DNA from: Meghimatium bilineatum
Lineage: Eukaryota > Mollusca > Gastropoda > Stylommatophora > Philomycidae
NCBI GenBank assembly: GCA_034231615.1
Contig: CM067322.1
Span: 53,222,118 to 53,286,117 of the forward strand
DNA length: 64,000 nt
Direction of reading: 5' to 3'
The translations under genes were made by a program, and so were the position numbers. The notes beneath the pieces were generated by a model. That model had not been told where the DNA came from. It did not search any database and saw nothing but the letters and a program-made list of their open reading frames with translations. The first letter of the stretch is position 1. Each line of letters starts with the position of its first letter. This document shows, piece after piece, positions 33,836 to 44,599 of the stretch.

Positions 33836-35649
33836 TGATGGTTAGGGAATACAGAAGACAGAAATACGATAGATATGATCCTACTATTAACGTTATTCTG
33901 GACAGTTGTATGTACAAATACCAGCAGAAAATATGGAATCCAGTGCGAGAGTAATTATATGAAAACATTTTCTATCTTGGGAAACCTAAATTATGGTAGA
34001 TAACATTTCATTATTCACTGATACACATGCACATAGTCCATATAAAATCGACTGAAGATTTATGGTTATGAGGTAAGTTTCTGAGTGCCCGTTTGAGGTC
34101 GTGATATTCAGTGTGAGCAATCGTGAACCCTTAACAGTAAGAAACCAGAAGTTAGAATAACCATGCACATTTACATACACAAGACAAGAGAAGAAAGACG
34201 GTTGGAAAAAGTAGAATGAACAAAAGCAAGAACTAGCACTGTTAATCTCAATAATATGCAAAACATTTCAATACGACCAATACAGTCAGTCATCACTATA
34301 AAGGCATACAAGTTTTCGTAAGTCATTTTTACGATTATTTCCGTGATTTTGGTTAGTCGAAGTTGCCATGCGATATATAGTATATACATGGTGATCAACA
34401 AAAAGAACGGAGATAATCAAAACCGTCACGTATGTAGGCTCATTTTCAATTATGATATTACGCTTTTACTGTCAATAGCCACATTACAGAATAATCAAAA
34501 TTAAGATTACATATTAGCTCCATGCCTTCTAGTTTTCTATGATCAAGAAGTCGTGACACGCAAGTACATATCCAAATTGTGTACTACTACTTAATATGTA
34601 CCTACTTAGTTAATTTCTCATGTTAGAGGATTTGCCTAATCTTCTGACTGAGAACTATCACCAAGAAAAATGTGTTTACTTGAGTATCACTGCGACAATG
34701 TAAATTATATAAACGGATGGACTTGGAGATTGACTGTTTACATACTCAGAAAATACAAAGTCATTACTGGAGCAGTTATTCTATAAACCTCAGAGGGAAA
34801 GTAAAGTCCTACCAACGCAACTTGGCGGAGAACTATCTAAATTGATTTGCAATGAGCAAACCACAGTCTTAGCAAGAGATGAACAATGATCGATTAAAGT
34901 GAAACAAATTTGATACTGCACTAAACGAAGTAATGACTGGATGCAATGACTCCCTCCCTTTCCTCGATTATTTGATGGTTGGCGGCTAGGGAATAAACAA
35001 GACGAAGAAAGAGGTGAACCCAAAAACACGAGTGAAAATGAAATTTTACTGCCTTGCTTTAGAAAAAAGTTATTCAACGAGTCATTAGTCAACTAACAAA
35101 GAATCTAAACAAGAAAACAAATAAATAATTCATTGAGAATCCATTCTGTTGCGATCTCCTCCACTGAAGATACTCGCTTATGAGACTGACTACATCATTG
35201 ATTATGTTATCGTTATAGCCAGACATTCAGGAAAGAACGAGATCTTCTATTTCATATTGCATTATTTTAGTCATTCAGTTGTATGCTGGTTGAGTGACAT
35301 GTCCTGAAGTAATACTCAAGTAATGATCAGCTAGTTTTCAGTGCAATAAGAGTACCTTATCCATTCTCTAATTTCAAATTTTCAAGTATATTTTTTTGTA
35401 TTTTCGGACAATTGTTAAAGAATAACTTGATATACGCAATAACATAGAAAAGTAGTTTGTCGGATCTTATATCAACCTAAATTATATTATCATTGATTTA
35501 TAATCCTTAAATTGTGGAATTTTTTAAAGTACAAATATGAAATGTTTCTCTATTCAATAAAGGATATTTCCTTTCAAACATAGTATTAACACAGTATAGA
35601 AAAAAAACACACATGAACTGTAAACAATCTCCAACTATGCAGGACTAAT
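33836..35649. other. Unassigned AT-rich stretch
   Basis: Frames at 33723-33968, 33986-34261, 34171-34401 and 34790-35092 show no domains. 34330-34375 (GATTATTTCCGTGATTTTGG, TAGTCGAAG) resembles 50315-50355, another low-copy repeat. Confidence 0.4.
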
Positions 35650-36255
35650 GTATTTGCTTCATTCTGGGCTCTCCCAGAGAATTGTTATGTCGTCACACCC
35701 CATTATACCACGTTTTCTTTTCCATGGCAAAACTTGGTCCACTCCATTATTGTCTTCTTTATGATGTCTTGACGTTTGATATGGCCAATATATTGCAGTT
35801 TCCAGGAAAGATTCATGATGTTAAGCCAGTTTTCTTTTACATTAATTTCTCTCAGGATGGCTGCATTGATGATTATTTTTCGTCCATGGTTTTCTGAGAA
35901 TTTTTCATTTTTCTGTAACATTTTGTTTCAAATGTTTTTATTTTATTTTTCACTGTGTTGGTGATTGTCCAGGATTCACACTCATATATTGTCAATGGGA
36001 ATATGCAAGTTCTTAGGAATATTAGTTTTGTTGTGTTCTCATCCCAACCATATGTTTTCATTTGTATCAGTTTCTTTTTCGCAATAGCCAACCACCTTAT
36101 AACTTCTTCATAGCAATAACCGTTAAAGTTGATAAGAAAACACCAAAGTATTCAAAACTGGTTACTCGCTCTAATTCGCTGTTGTTAATAACTAGTTAGT
36201 GGTATAGTCACTTGTCACAATCTTGGTTTTGTTTCCATTAAGAAATAAGTTTTGT
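35650..36255 (-). mobile_element. LINE reverse transcriptase 3' part
   Basis: Minus strand: ERVTSFEYFGVFLS near 36150, LLRKRN/KKKLIQMKTYGW, LIFLRTCIFPLTIYECESWT, FETKCYRKM, then WKLQYIGHIKRQDIIKKTIM and GKRKRGIMGCDD. These follow the order FKYLG / LYG.E.W / M..RM / GH..R / GRRGRQR of LINE C-termini. Heavily frameshifted. Confidence 0.75.
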
Positions 36256-36429
36256 TTTTCACTGTTCTTTAACGCAGTTTATGAGGTGTTCGAATGCGAA
36301 TCATATATATTAATATTTACTTTTTTTCTCGTCCCCTTCGTATTAACTGTTTTTGAGTACAATATAACGTCTATATTGATTTACGAATATTATACCGCTG
36401 ACGTTAATATAATTTGGTTATATTAAAAC

Positions 36430-36520
36430 TCTTAACCATTAAAAATAATGGATGTCGCGGTTCTTGTAATCCAGCCAGCACAACATCCGTGATTTTTTAC
36501 CTCCGTGATAACCTAATTAT
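36430..36520. repeat. Dispersed repeat family C, 3' fragment
   Basis: GTCGCGGTTCTTGTAATCCA and CATCCGTGATTTTTTACCTC match the end of 37415-37545. Confidence 0.55.
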
Positions 36521-37414
36521 TTTAATTAACAAATTTCTCAAGAGTCTAAACGATACTACATTATGTGTGCTTCCAATGCTAGTCAGTTCTGGCCATTTAT
36601 CGTGTACCTCTGTTTGTGAAGTCCCTTCCCTGCAACCTCAGTTAAAGGCAATTTGATTATATCTGAACTATTGACAATCAAAAATAGTGTAGGTCACAGC
36701 TTAGGTAATCCTGTCAACACAATCTTCGATGCTGAAGAGATTTTGCTCCTAATTTGTGTTTAGATAATAATTTAGATTTTCTCTTTATTTAGAAATTATA
36801 TTAATTATGTCTCTTGACATAATTTATGTACCGTGATGTTCGGACATTTAACTACGTTGTTTTAATTTAATTCTATTTCTTTTCGGAATCATTTATGTTT
36901 GTTAATCAAACCTTCCATATTGATGTCTGTCCATATAAACTTATACTGCTCCTTATTATCACTAGTACAGTTTTGGTAGCTAAGTATAATTTATTATTTT
37001 ACATTTATCCTTTCTGATTGTTTTGATCTAGTTAGGACTTATATATTCGGCTTCTCTCTTGAACTCATATTGATCACATCTTCTATTTTGAGAGTAAGTC
37101 TACGTGAGTTCATGACAAAAGTCGTTTGCTTTGAGTAAGTTTATTTAATTGTAAATTGATTTATAAGGTTGCCGACAACATTTTCTTTTTACTGGAAAAA
37201 TCTAAGTATTTATTCCTAGTTTATTTTGTGTTCAAATGAAGATATCTAGATTATTACATGATTATATTGAGGACTCTTAAAGTACACATAGAAACATTGT
37301 CTCGTTCTACAGAACACCATAAACTGTATTTTGCACTACAATTCTGCAAACACCACAGCCAATTGTATTTCAATGCAGCATATATTTGGTTCATTCAAAT
37401 GTACGTTATGTAGT
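36521..37414. other. Unassigned AT-rich stretch
   Basis: Nothing recognised. Confidence 0.45.
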
Positions 37415-37545
37415 AAGGTACGTTCCTCTCAACCACGGACATCAGTCCATTTTAGTTATATTAGAACTTTCAACCTTTTTATTATAATGATAGTGGAGGT
37501 CAGGGTTCTTGTAATCCAGCCACCAAGATCTCCATGATTTAAGGA
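37415..37545. repeat. Dispersed repeat family C
   Basis: GGTACGTTCCTCTCAACCAC to CACCAAGATCTCCATGATTT; the 5' part matches 890-1010 and 63510-63650, the 3' part matches 36430-36520. Confidence 0.6.
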
Positions 37546-37678
37546 AACATGTAGAACAAATTATTTTGCATTTAAAAAAAATATAATTTCAGTTGTCCTG
37601 CAATTGAGCAAAAAGACTATCATTCCAACATTTTTACATACATGACCACATGCTTAAAACTAGAGCATCAATCACAGT

Positions 37679-37760
37679 ACCTGAAGACAACAATGACATC
37701 TCTGTCTACAATGTAAAGTACCTGAAGACAACAATTACATCTCTTTCTACAATGTAACAG
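37679..37760. repeat. 41-bp tandem duplication
   Basis: TACCTGAAGACAACAATGAC, ATCTCTGTCTACAATGTAAA occurs twice with three changes. Confidence 0.85.
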
Positions 37761-37844
37761 AAACGTTTACTTGGTTAAACAGAGAATATACTCATTCTTA
37801 TCGAGAACAAAATTGTAAAAAATAGTCCATCCGTTAGTTTGCGT

Positions 37845-37988
37845 TACTCCTCAAGCTCCTACTGGAACTCTTTTGCAGTAGGATAATGGTGCTAGTATAG
37901 TTCCTGCAGGATTAGTTCAGAGAAAGATGATGCATTGTGACACCATTTTATTTGTGCCAATGGCCCACTACGCCCGACTTCGGCGGTT
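37845..37988 (-). mobile_element. SINE D', copy 2
   Basis: Aligns with the reverse complement of 28627-28784: GATGCATTGTGACACCATTT, TATTTGTGCCAATGGCCCAC, then CGACTTCGGCGG at the 5' end. Lacks a clear GAA tail; diverged. Confidence 0.75.
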
Positions 37989-38130
37989 TAAAATATATAG
38001 GATAAGCTATCTCTACTATGCGACACAAGAAATAATATGTCTTTTCCTGCGACTCCAAAAAGCCGTATTTTTCTCTGCCAAACAGGCGACACTTATATTT
38101 TCTGTGTTACACAAAAGGTTAATGCCCTGT

Positions 38131-38180
38131 ATTACTTACTTACACACTTAAATACTTACTTAATTACTTACGTACTTATC
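38131..38180. repeat. (ACTT)n microsatellite, imperfect
   Basis: ACTTACTTACACACTTAAAT type sequence. Confidence 0.8.
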
Positions 38181-38294
38181 CGATCCCATGGGTTGCGAGC
38201 TTTCACTCTTTCTTCCCTGTGCCTGGTGGTAGTAAGTGGATGTCTTCTTCAGCTGTGTTTTCAATATAAAAGGGTGTTAGTGATAGGGGGGTTT

Positions 38295-38760
38295 GGTGGT
38301 AACAGGTGTTTTTATAGGTCATGTAGTGCAGGCCATTCTATAAGGAGGTATCTTACTGTTTCCTTCTCTTGACTGTTGCAGTGGCTACAGTGTGGTATAT
38401 GATCTGCGGTAATACGTTGTAGGTGTTTGTTAAGTTGTACACGTGTTGCTCGCAGCCAAAATATTGTGGTGTATCCTATTTATGCTGTAGTGTGGATTTG
38501 GCTGGGACATGTCTGCATATACACTCTTTCTTCTGAGCCAGTGGCCCAGTGGTCCATCCATTATTTTTAACAGTTGTTGCAGATAATGTGGTTAGCTGTT
38601 CTAACATTTGTGGAACATCCTTATTGGGGCACACTTGCTCCCATTTTTTGCCAGTTTATCAGCACTTTCATTTCCACTGATAGTTCTTTCATGTTGTGGC
38701 ACCTTTTTTCTGGACCTTGATTTCAAATCCAGAGGGCTGATCTAACACAGTAGGGCATGG
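38295..38760 (-). mobile_element. I/jockey-like LINE 3' part (RNase H end)
   Basis: Minus strand: VPQHERTISGNESADKLAKN (about 38625-38690), equivalent to the 'SHVGI.GNE.AD.LAK' end of the RNase H domain, then TTIFWLRATRVQLNKHLQRI and HIPHCSHCNSQEKETVRYLL (about 38310-38455), the C-terminal zinc-knuckle with 'CSHC' and 'ETV.YLL'. The latter 50 codons are unbroken. RNase H marks I-type and some jockey-type elements, which destroy the RNA template after first-strand synthesis. Confidence 0.82.
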
Positions 38761-39059
38761 GACCAGGAACACCATTTTCCAACTGGTACAATACTGCTGT
38801 GTCTTGTCTCTTCCCAGACTCCCATCTATTTGTAGTGGATCTGAGGCATGCTTCATCACTCTCCATTCCCCGCCAGCCACCTACAGTCTGCTGTACCACA
38901 CGTCATCTGCGAAATTTGGAGAGACTAGTAGGATCTCACATCCTGAACCAGATAGCTTCACCTCAGGTTTCCCCTTCCTCAGTTCTACATGCAGCATCAA
39001 ACCGATGACATCTTGACAATTCGAGTCACAGGACCTAGGTTCTATAACAGAGTTAGCTT
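38761..39059. other. GC-richer block, unassigned
   Basis: GC about half, unlike the flanks. Frames open on both strands (83 and 70 codons plus). Possibly an upstream part of the RNase H LINE on the minus strand, but no motif could be fixed. Confidence 0.4.
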
Positions 39060-39370
39060 GTTATTTAGTTTGTTCCTTTCGTGCCACAGGCAGCACATAT
39101 AAACATATGTTTTGATTGTAGATTTTGATTGTAGAACGCCATGTAGATCTATTTTGTGCAATTTCTTCCCATGTATTGTGTTCTATTTCAAAGCCTTCAG
39201 TGTGTTCTTTAACGAGTCCTTGTAGCACTTCTTTTGGTCACCTTGAGATCGTGTACCCTTCTCCAGCACATCATATAGAAATATCTTTGGCATTCGATGG
39301 TCAGGCATACGCACCAATTGACCTGCGCAACGAATCCGTGTCTGCATCAGGATGCAAGAAATAATATGGA
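39060..39370 (-). mobile_element. LINE reverse transcriptase 3' tail
   Basis: Minus strand: RIRCAGQLVRMPDHRMPKIF, LYDVLEKGTRSQGDQKKCYK, DSLKNTLKA, then after a break WEEIAQNRSTWRSTI. This is the ending 'RW.GH..RM.D.R.PK.LLY.EL..G.RS.G..K.RYKD.LK......W..LA.DR..WR'. Same lineage as 5470-5800. Confidence 0.88.
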
Positions 39371-39419
39371 GCAAAATCGTACAGTAGAAAACACAAAGAA
39401 ACACAATGAAATCAAATCA

Positions 39420-40262
39420 TACGTTCAATGAGAAGAAAAGAACGGAGATTCAAAAGCGCTAGCATGAAAAGACCAGCAGCCTAAACATAACAAAAGACAC
39501 AAGCAAACTATGGAACCTTACAATAACTCTAAATGAAGACACAAAGAATTCATACTACAAGAAATTCATCAAATAAGCGGAGAAATTCCATATAGGAAAA
39601 TTGACAGTAAATATTTTAGCTGACTTATATAAAGAAGAACGCACAGCAGCATTCTCTCATACACGTATCAAAGAAGTCAAAAAAGAAATTAAAAGAAAAC
39701 TGAAGAATCAAAATCCAGAGCCATGCATGAAGAAACCCTTTATCTTCGCAGAACAAAACGGCGCCATAGGAATACTAAAAACCAAAAAGGCCCCAGGAAA
39801 GAATGACGTAACCAATATATGATTAGAAACCTAGCGCTAATCAGCAGAAACAAGATCCATACCATCTTCAACCATTCATAGAGAACTGGCAAAATACCAA
39901 ACTTATGGCGTGAAGCTGTCATCATCCTAACGGTAAAAGACAAAAAGAAAAAAAACCACCAAGTCAATCTACCGACCATTCAGCTTCTTGAGTTGCATAG
40001 AAAAAGTAATGGTTAGAATGGTGAAATCTAGACTAATAAAATACCTAGAGGAACACAAAAAGCTCACCAAAAGTTCACAGTCGGTCTATAGGAAAAATCG
40101 AAGCACTGAAGACCAGCTTATATACCTAGCACAGAAAATCCAAAATGCTTTTCAAAAGTAGGAAAAGTAGCAACTTTTATAGACTTGAGCAAGGCCTTCG
40201 ATAAGTTGTGGAAAGATTGGTCCTCTTCAAGCTTCTCCAAAACAAAATTGAAGGTCTTCTTT
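39420..40262 (+). mobile_element. Jockey-like LINE reverse transcriptase, 5' part of RT
   Basis: Plus strand: ITKDTSKLWNLTITLNEDTK, an open 73-codon stretch (39601-39822) with GAIGILKTKKAPGKNDVTNI (the 'LK.KKAPG.D.I.N' start of the palm), then with frame shifts FNHS-RTGKIPNLWREAVII, LEEHKKLTKSSQSVYRKN, and ATFIDLSKAFDKLWKDW (motif A). Stops before motif C, so both ends are missing. The missing 3' end is unusual for a LINE and implies later deletion. Confidence 0.85.
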
Positions 40263-41132
40263 AGCTGATGACTTGCTAAGGATGTTGATTTTCATCGGCG
40301 TATAGCTAAGCTACAATCACCATCGATCAGAGAAAATCGACAAGCTTTGAAATAAGGAATACCAGCGTCGTCACAAACAGCATGAAACTGTTGAGCAAAC
40401 GTAGAGATGTCGAGATGCAGATCACGAGACTCACTCATGTTCACAAATGCGTCGAAGTCAAACAATTTCAAATGAAGCAGCAACTTTTGCTGAAGATCGT
40501 GTTGATGCACATAACTGTGGAATTTTCAATATTATATGTTTTTTTGAAGAATTATGTCAATTTATATGTCAATTATTATGTCAATTATGTGTTTGTCTTT
40601 GTTGAAGGGTTTCTTTAACAATTATTTGCATCTCTCTTTCAATTCTATGTCTATACACTGCAGCATTTGCGGCATGAATCCAAGTGAGGGACACTTGATT
40701 TTTATGACTCAACCATTTTATCTTTGTCTCATTTTTTTAACGCTTTCTTGCGCTTGGATCATCTTCATCCATCTTTTAAAACAAATTTTATATATATTTT
40801 AAATATAATATATTCTAGATAACTTTAACCACAAGCCGATACAGAAGTTTACCTGTTAGCGCATCAATAACATTTGTAAACAAAATGGTCGTCTGCTTTG
40901 GATAACGTCACGACACCAATCGTTTTGATTGGATGTCGCATGGAATTAAGTGACCTAAATGCGCTCTTTATTTAGCGTTCCGGTGGTATTGACAGAACAT
41001 GGCTATTGTATTATAGATATTTTCAAGTTGAGGAATAATATAAAATGACAGAAACATAAATTTCATTATCAGTGACATTTAGAAACCTTAAATATTTTAA
41101 ATTTGGTCATGCTACGACCAAATTCTGGCAAA
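40263..41132. other. Unassigned stretch
   Basis: A minus-strand 72-codon frame (40292-40510) is unrecognised. 40540-40620 is ATGTCAATTATGTC-type low complexity. Confidence 0.4.
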
Positions 41133-41150
41133 CCTGTTACAGAAATTGAA

Positions 41151-41520
41151 AAATAATGCTTACGTAGGAAACAGGTAATTAGGTCTTACTGAACAGCTTC
41201 CAACACGTTATCACTGTCGGATGCTCACGTAAAATAATAAGACACACATCCACATTTCGCTCGGACAAGTGTGTGTGTCGTTGTCATTTCTCTTCGTCGT
41301 CTTTTGATGTTATGTGCTTATCTTGATAAAGGCATTTTGTTGGAAACGTCGACTATGCCCAGTGTATTGTTATTTGTATGATTATATCCTGTGTAGTGCT
41401 GTGTGTATTATTATTCCACAGGATAATCAGACAGTTATAGTATGTTAGTCGTCGTTCAGTACGACTTCATTACCTGTTTCCTACTAAGTATTATTTTCAT
41501 ACAGTTTTACAGCAGTATTA
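41151..41520 (+). mobile_element. Short element with inverted arms and hammerhead-like motif (Penelope-like?)
   Basis: Arms of about 44 bp at 41151-41194 and 41454-41497 are inverted copies (core GTAGGAAACAGGTAAT on the left, ATTACCTGTTTCCTAC on the right). Outside lies an 18-bp direct repeat with one mismatch: CCTGTTACAGAAATTGAA at 41133-41150 and CCTTTTACAGAAATTGAA at 41521-41538. Between the arms, 41322-41350 reads CTTGATAAAGGC, a short loop, then GGAAACGTC. Penelope-like element termini carry a motif of this shape, part of a hammerhead ribozyme (CTGATGA, helix, GAAAC, GTC). Here the first core block is changed, so activity is doubtful. A plain MITE is the alternative. Confidence 0.6.
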
Positions 41521-41538
41521 CCTTTTACAGAAATTGAA

Positions 41539-42388
41539 CTAAAGTGAAGAAGACAACATTTTTAGACTTGCAAAAAAAACCTTCAAACACAATCAATGTG
41601 AGTATATACGGCAAAAAAAAAGATTAATTGATAATCATGATTGATGAGCTGTAAAGTGGATGTGCCGTCTATAAATTAAACAAAGTCTGCTTCGAAACAA
41701 ACAAAAACATGTGTGAGAGTTCTCAAATTAATGAGTATCTCACCAACATCTCTGTATATCAGATTCAGAAATATAATACCACAAAAACAAAATCGAATTA
41801 AGAAACAAAGTGTTAACAAGTTCAAGCAGCTGTTGAGGAGTGTCAATGCTCATCAACAAACGCCTACCACATAGATAATATCTTCCACACAAAATGCATC
41901 TTTTGAAAGTGTATGTTTATTTTTCTACCTGGTGTTCACAGTCACTTTCACTTGATGAAGTTATATAACTGTAAAATGTGGCACTATTTCGTATTTTTGA
42001 ACAGGTAGAAATACTTGTTTACAGACGACAGGCTTGTTTATTTTTCTACATTGTAGAGTGATGCATTTTTTTTAGGGTTCCAGCTATTAATAAAACTTGC
42101 TCAAAAAGGATTACTTGAAGATATGCAATATAATGTTTGTTTGGAGAATCGTCATTACTGCCTCCCGGTTGCTGCTGTTTAAAAATAAATATTATTTTGA
42201 TTTTCTGAAATTACTTTCATTTAACATAAAAACATGCCTTTTCATTTTCTTTTAATATCTTATTTCGACTCAGATTTCCTCAATAAATTTTTTTTACTCA
42301 GCAATTTATTCTCTTGAAATGTTTTTGTATTTTCTATAATCTTATCGTTTGTAGTTACATATCCTTACTCCTGAAACACTTCACTACT
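41539..42388. other. Unassigned AT-rich stretch
   Basis: Nothing recognised. Confidence 0.45.
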
Positions 42389-42606
42389 TTTCTTCTGTGT
42401 TCTTTCTCAAACTCCTGCTTGTTTTCAGAATGTAGTCCGGAGAACAAAATATTTGTTGTCATGATTTACAGTTTGGCAGCGATTTTTGCGAAGTCGATCT
42501 GTTGACATAAATTTCAGCATGGCTTCTGGGTTCACTTTGACCTCCCAAAAAGGCCTTAGCTTTCCTTTACTACGTGCGGTGTACGCAAGGTGTCGCTATT
42601 CTTAAC
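42389..42606 (-). mobile_element. SINE D, old diverged copy
   Basis: Minus strand retains GAACACAGAAGAAAA at the tail and TCCGGACTACATTCTG; the middle is eroded and shortened. Confidence 0.82.
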
Positions 42607-42623
42607 ATGTTTAGATGTTTCCT

Positions 42624-43330
42624 GTGTTAACATCTCATCTTCATCAAAGTTTACAACCCATATTCTCATCGTCATCAAAGTTTATAATCTGTGTTATGAT
42701 CTTCATCAAAGTTTATAATCTGTGCTATCATTTACATCAAAGTTTATAATCTGTGTTATCATATTCATCAAAGTTTATAATCTGTGTTATCATCGTCATC
42801 GTCATCAAACTTCATAATCTGTGTTAGTATCTCTGTCAATGTTTAAAATATATATTATTTTCCTAAACTATTACAATTTTTGTTCTTTGTTTCCTCAAAT
42901 GTTACAATATTTATTATTATTTTCGTCAAATTGAGCAACATTTGCTATTATTTATTTCAATGTTTATAACATATCTTAATATTTTCATCAAATTTTGCAT
43001 TTATTATTATTTTGATATATCTGCTCTTTTGATATATTATTATCAAAAATAAACAATGGTAGGAACAACACAAACTGTTCAGATATCATGTCTAAACCAT
43101 GATATATGTAAAGTATATGTAAGAAAACTAAAAGATAGAAAATGACTACAACCGGATACCAAGGAAAGAGCCTAGGACATGCAGCAATGTATAAATTACT
43201 ACAGATGTAAAACTACAATATACGTTATTATTTTCATGAGAATTTACATTTGTCTTTATATTCATCAAAGTTTACATTCTTTATTATTTTCAGCAAAATT
43301 TATAACATATACTATCATCTTCATGGTTCT
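42624..43330. repeat. Decayed ~29-31 bp satellite
   Basis: CATCAAAGTTTATAATCTGT repeats clearly to about 42840, then only as AT-rich variants (TTATTATTTTCGTCAAAT) to 43330. Interrupted by the 175-bp duplication at 43043-43217. Confidence 0.8.
43043..43217 (+). repeat. 175-bp duplicated segment, copy 1 (partner 45457-45641)
   Basis: Starts TCAAAAATAAACAATGG and ends GATGTAAAACTACA in both places; about 95% identical by eye, with a ~10-bp length difference near 43105. Copy 2 lies in the middle of the LINE relic at 44600-47680. Confidence 0.9.
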
Positions 43331-43474
43331 TAAAGTGTACTATTGTGGTCATCGTTATTACCGTTTTTCGTCATCACTGTTATGATTTTCTTTTTTATTA
43401 TTATTATCACCGTGTTTGTCATCGTTATTATCATTGTTGTTATCATCATCTTTTTTTCAATCTGTACAATCGTC

Positions 43475-43825
43475 GTCATGGAAACTATATTTATGACAGT
43501 TTGCTACCTCCTCGTCATGGAAACTATATTTATGACAGTTTGTTACCTCTTCGTGATGGAAACTATATTTATGACAGTTTGTTACCTCTTCGTCATGGAA
43601 ACTATATTTATGACAGTTTGTTACCTCTTCGTGATGGAAACTATATTTATGACAGTTTGTTACCTCTTCGTGATGGAAACTATATTTATGACAGTTTTCT
43701 ACCTCTTCGTCATGGAAACTATATTTATGACAGCTTGCTACCTCTTCGTCATGGAAACTATATTTATGACAGTTTGCTACCTCTTCATCATGGAAACTAT
43801 ATTTATGACAGTTTGCAACCTCTTC
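43475..43825. repeat. 39-bp satellite, 9 units
   Basis: Unit GTCATGGAAACTATATTTAT followed by GACAGTTTGCTACCTCTTC; 9 x 39 = 351 bp. The period is 13 codons, so two plus-strand frames (216 and 180 codons) stay open through it. One frame reads METIFMTVCYLFV repeatedly and looks membrane-like, but this follows from base composition. Confidence 0.97.
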
Positions 43826-44599
43826 TCATCGCTGATATATACATCAATCGTTCAAGCAACCACTCGGGTGCTGGACACTATAATTAATTTAGCGCATTTG
43901 TCTGACAGTTGGCCCCTCTCGCATTTCTTTCTCCTATCACTTTGTTGCCTCTTGGACATACTAGAAGTTCGATCCGAAGTCACTTACGCCTAGACTAAAC
44001 ACTGAAACGTCACAGTTGTTCAAACTAGCTCATAGAGATCCCGCGGTTCAACGTACTGCTCGTGTCAGGGTAATAAAATGGGAGAATGAGTGACAGCGGA
44101 CGAAAGTGGGTGAGTCTAGAAGTGTTTGAGGTAGCAAAAGGGAAAGAAGGAATAAGTTAGCTAGAGAATGATGAAAGACGGATTTATAGAGTGTTCAAGT
44201 GAGTGATCGGAATAGAGCTAGGAGAATGAGAAATAAGTGGAAGAAATGAACAGATATTCTAACACCATAATAAGCCACTAAGACATTTTAGAGTGTTCAA
44301 GAAAATAAGTGCTTGACTACGTTAATAAAAGATAATACATTAAATAAAATTATTCTAAGCATCAAAATACTATGAAGCGGTAAGTGGGTGGATAAAATAG
44401 TTAAAGGTAATATGAGTTATAAACCAGCGCCATACTACACAGTTTCCCAAAAGTTCCTAGCTGCTTAGCCACTGGTTGACCAGAAACCGCATGAATAGCA
44501 TCGCCTATCGCACTTGTTCAGTAGAGATTGCACCATACCAGATAATTCACATAACAAACTACACCCTTGAAGTTCACATACTAAACTACTAGTACCCAC
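43826..44599. other. Unassigned stretch
   Basis: No recognisable coding sequence; purine-rich at 44080-44260. Confidence 0.4.

Noticed and set aside
38757-39016. GC-richer plus-strand frames of 83 and 70 codons as a gene
   Set aside because: They lie between two minus-strand LINE tails and show no domain; probably LINE sequence in antisense.
43343-43993. 216-codon hydrophobic frame as a membrane protein
   Set aside because: Nearly all of it is the 39-bp array.
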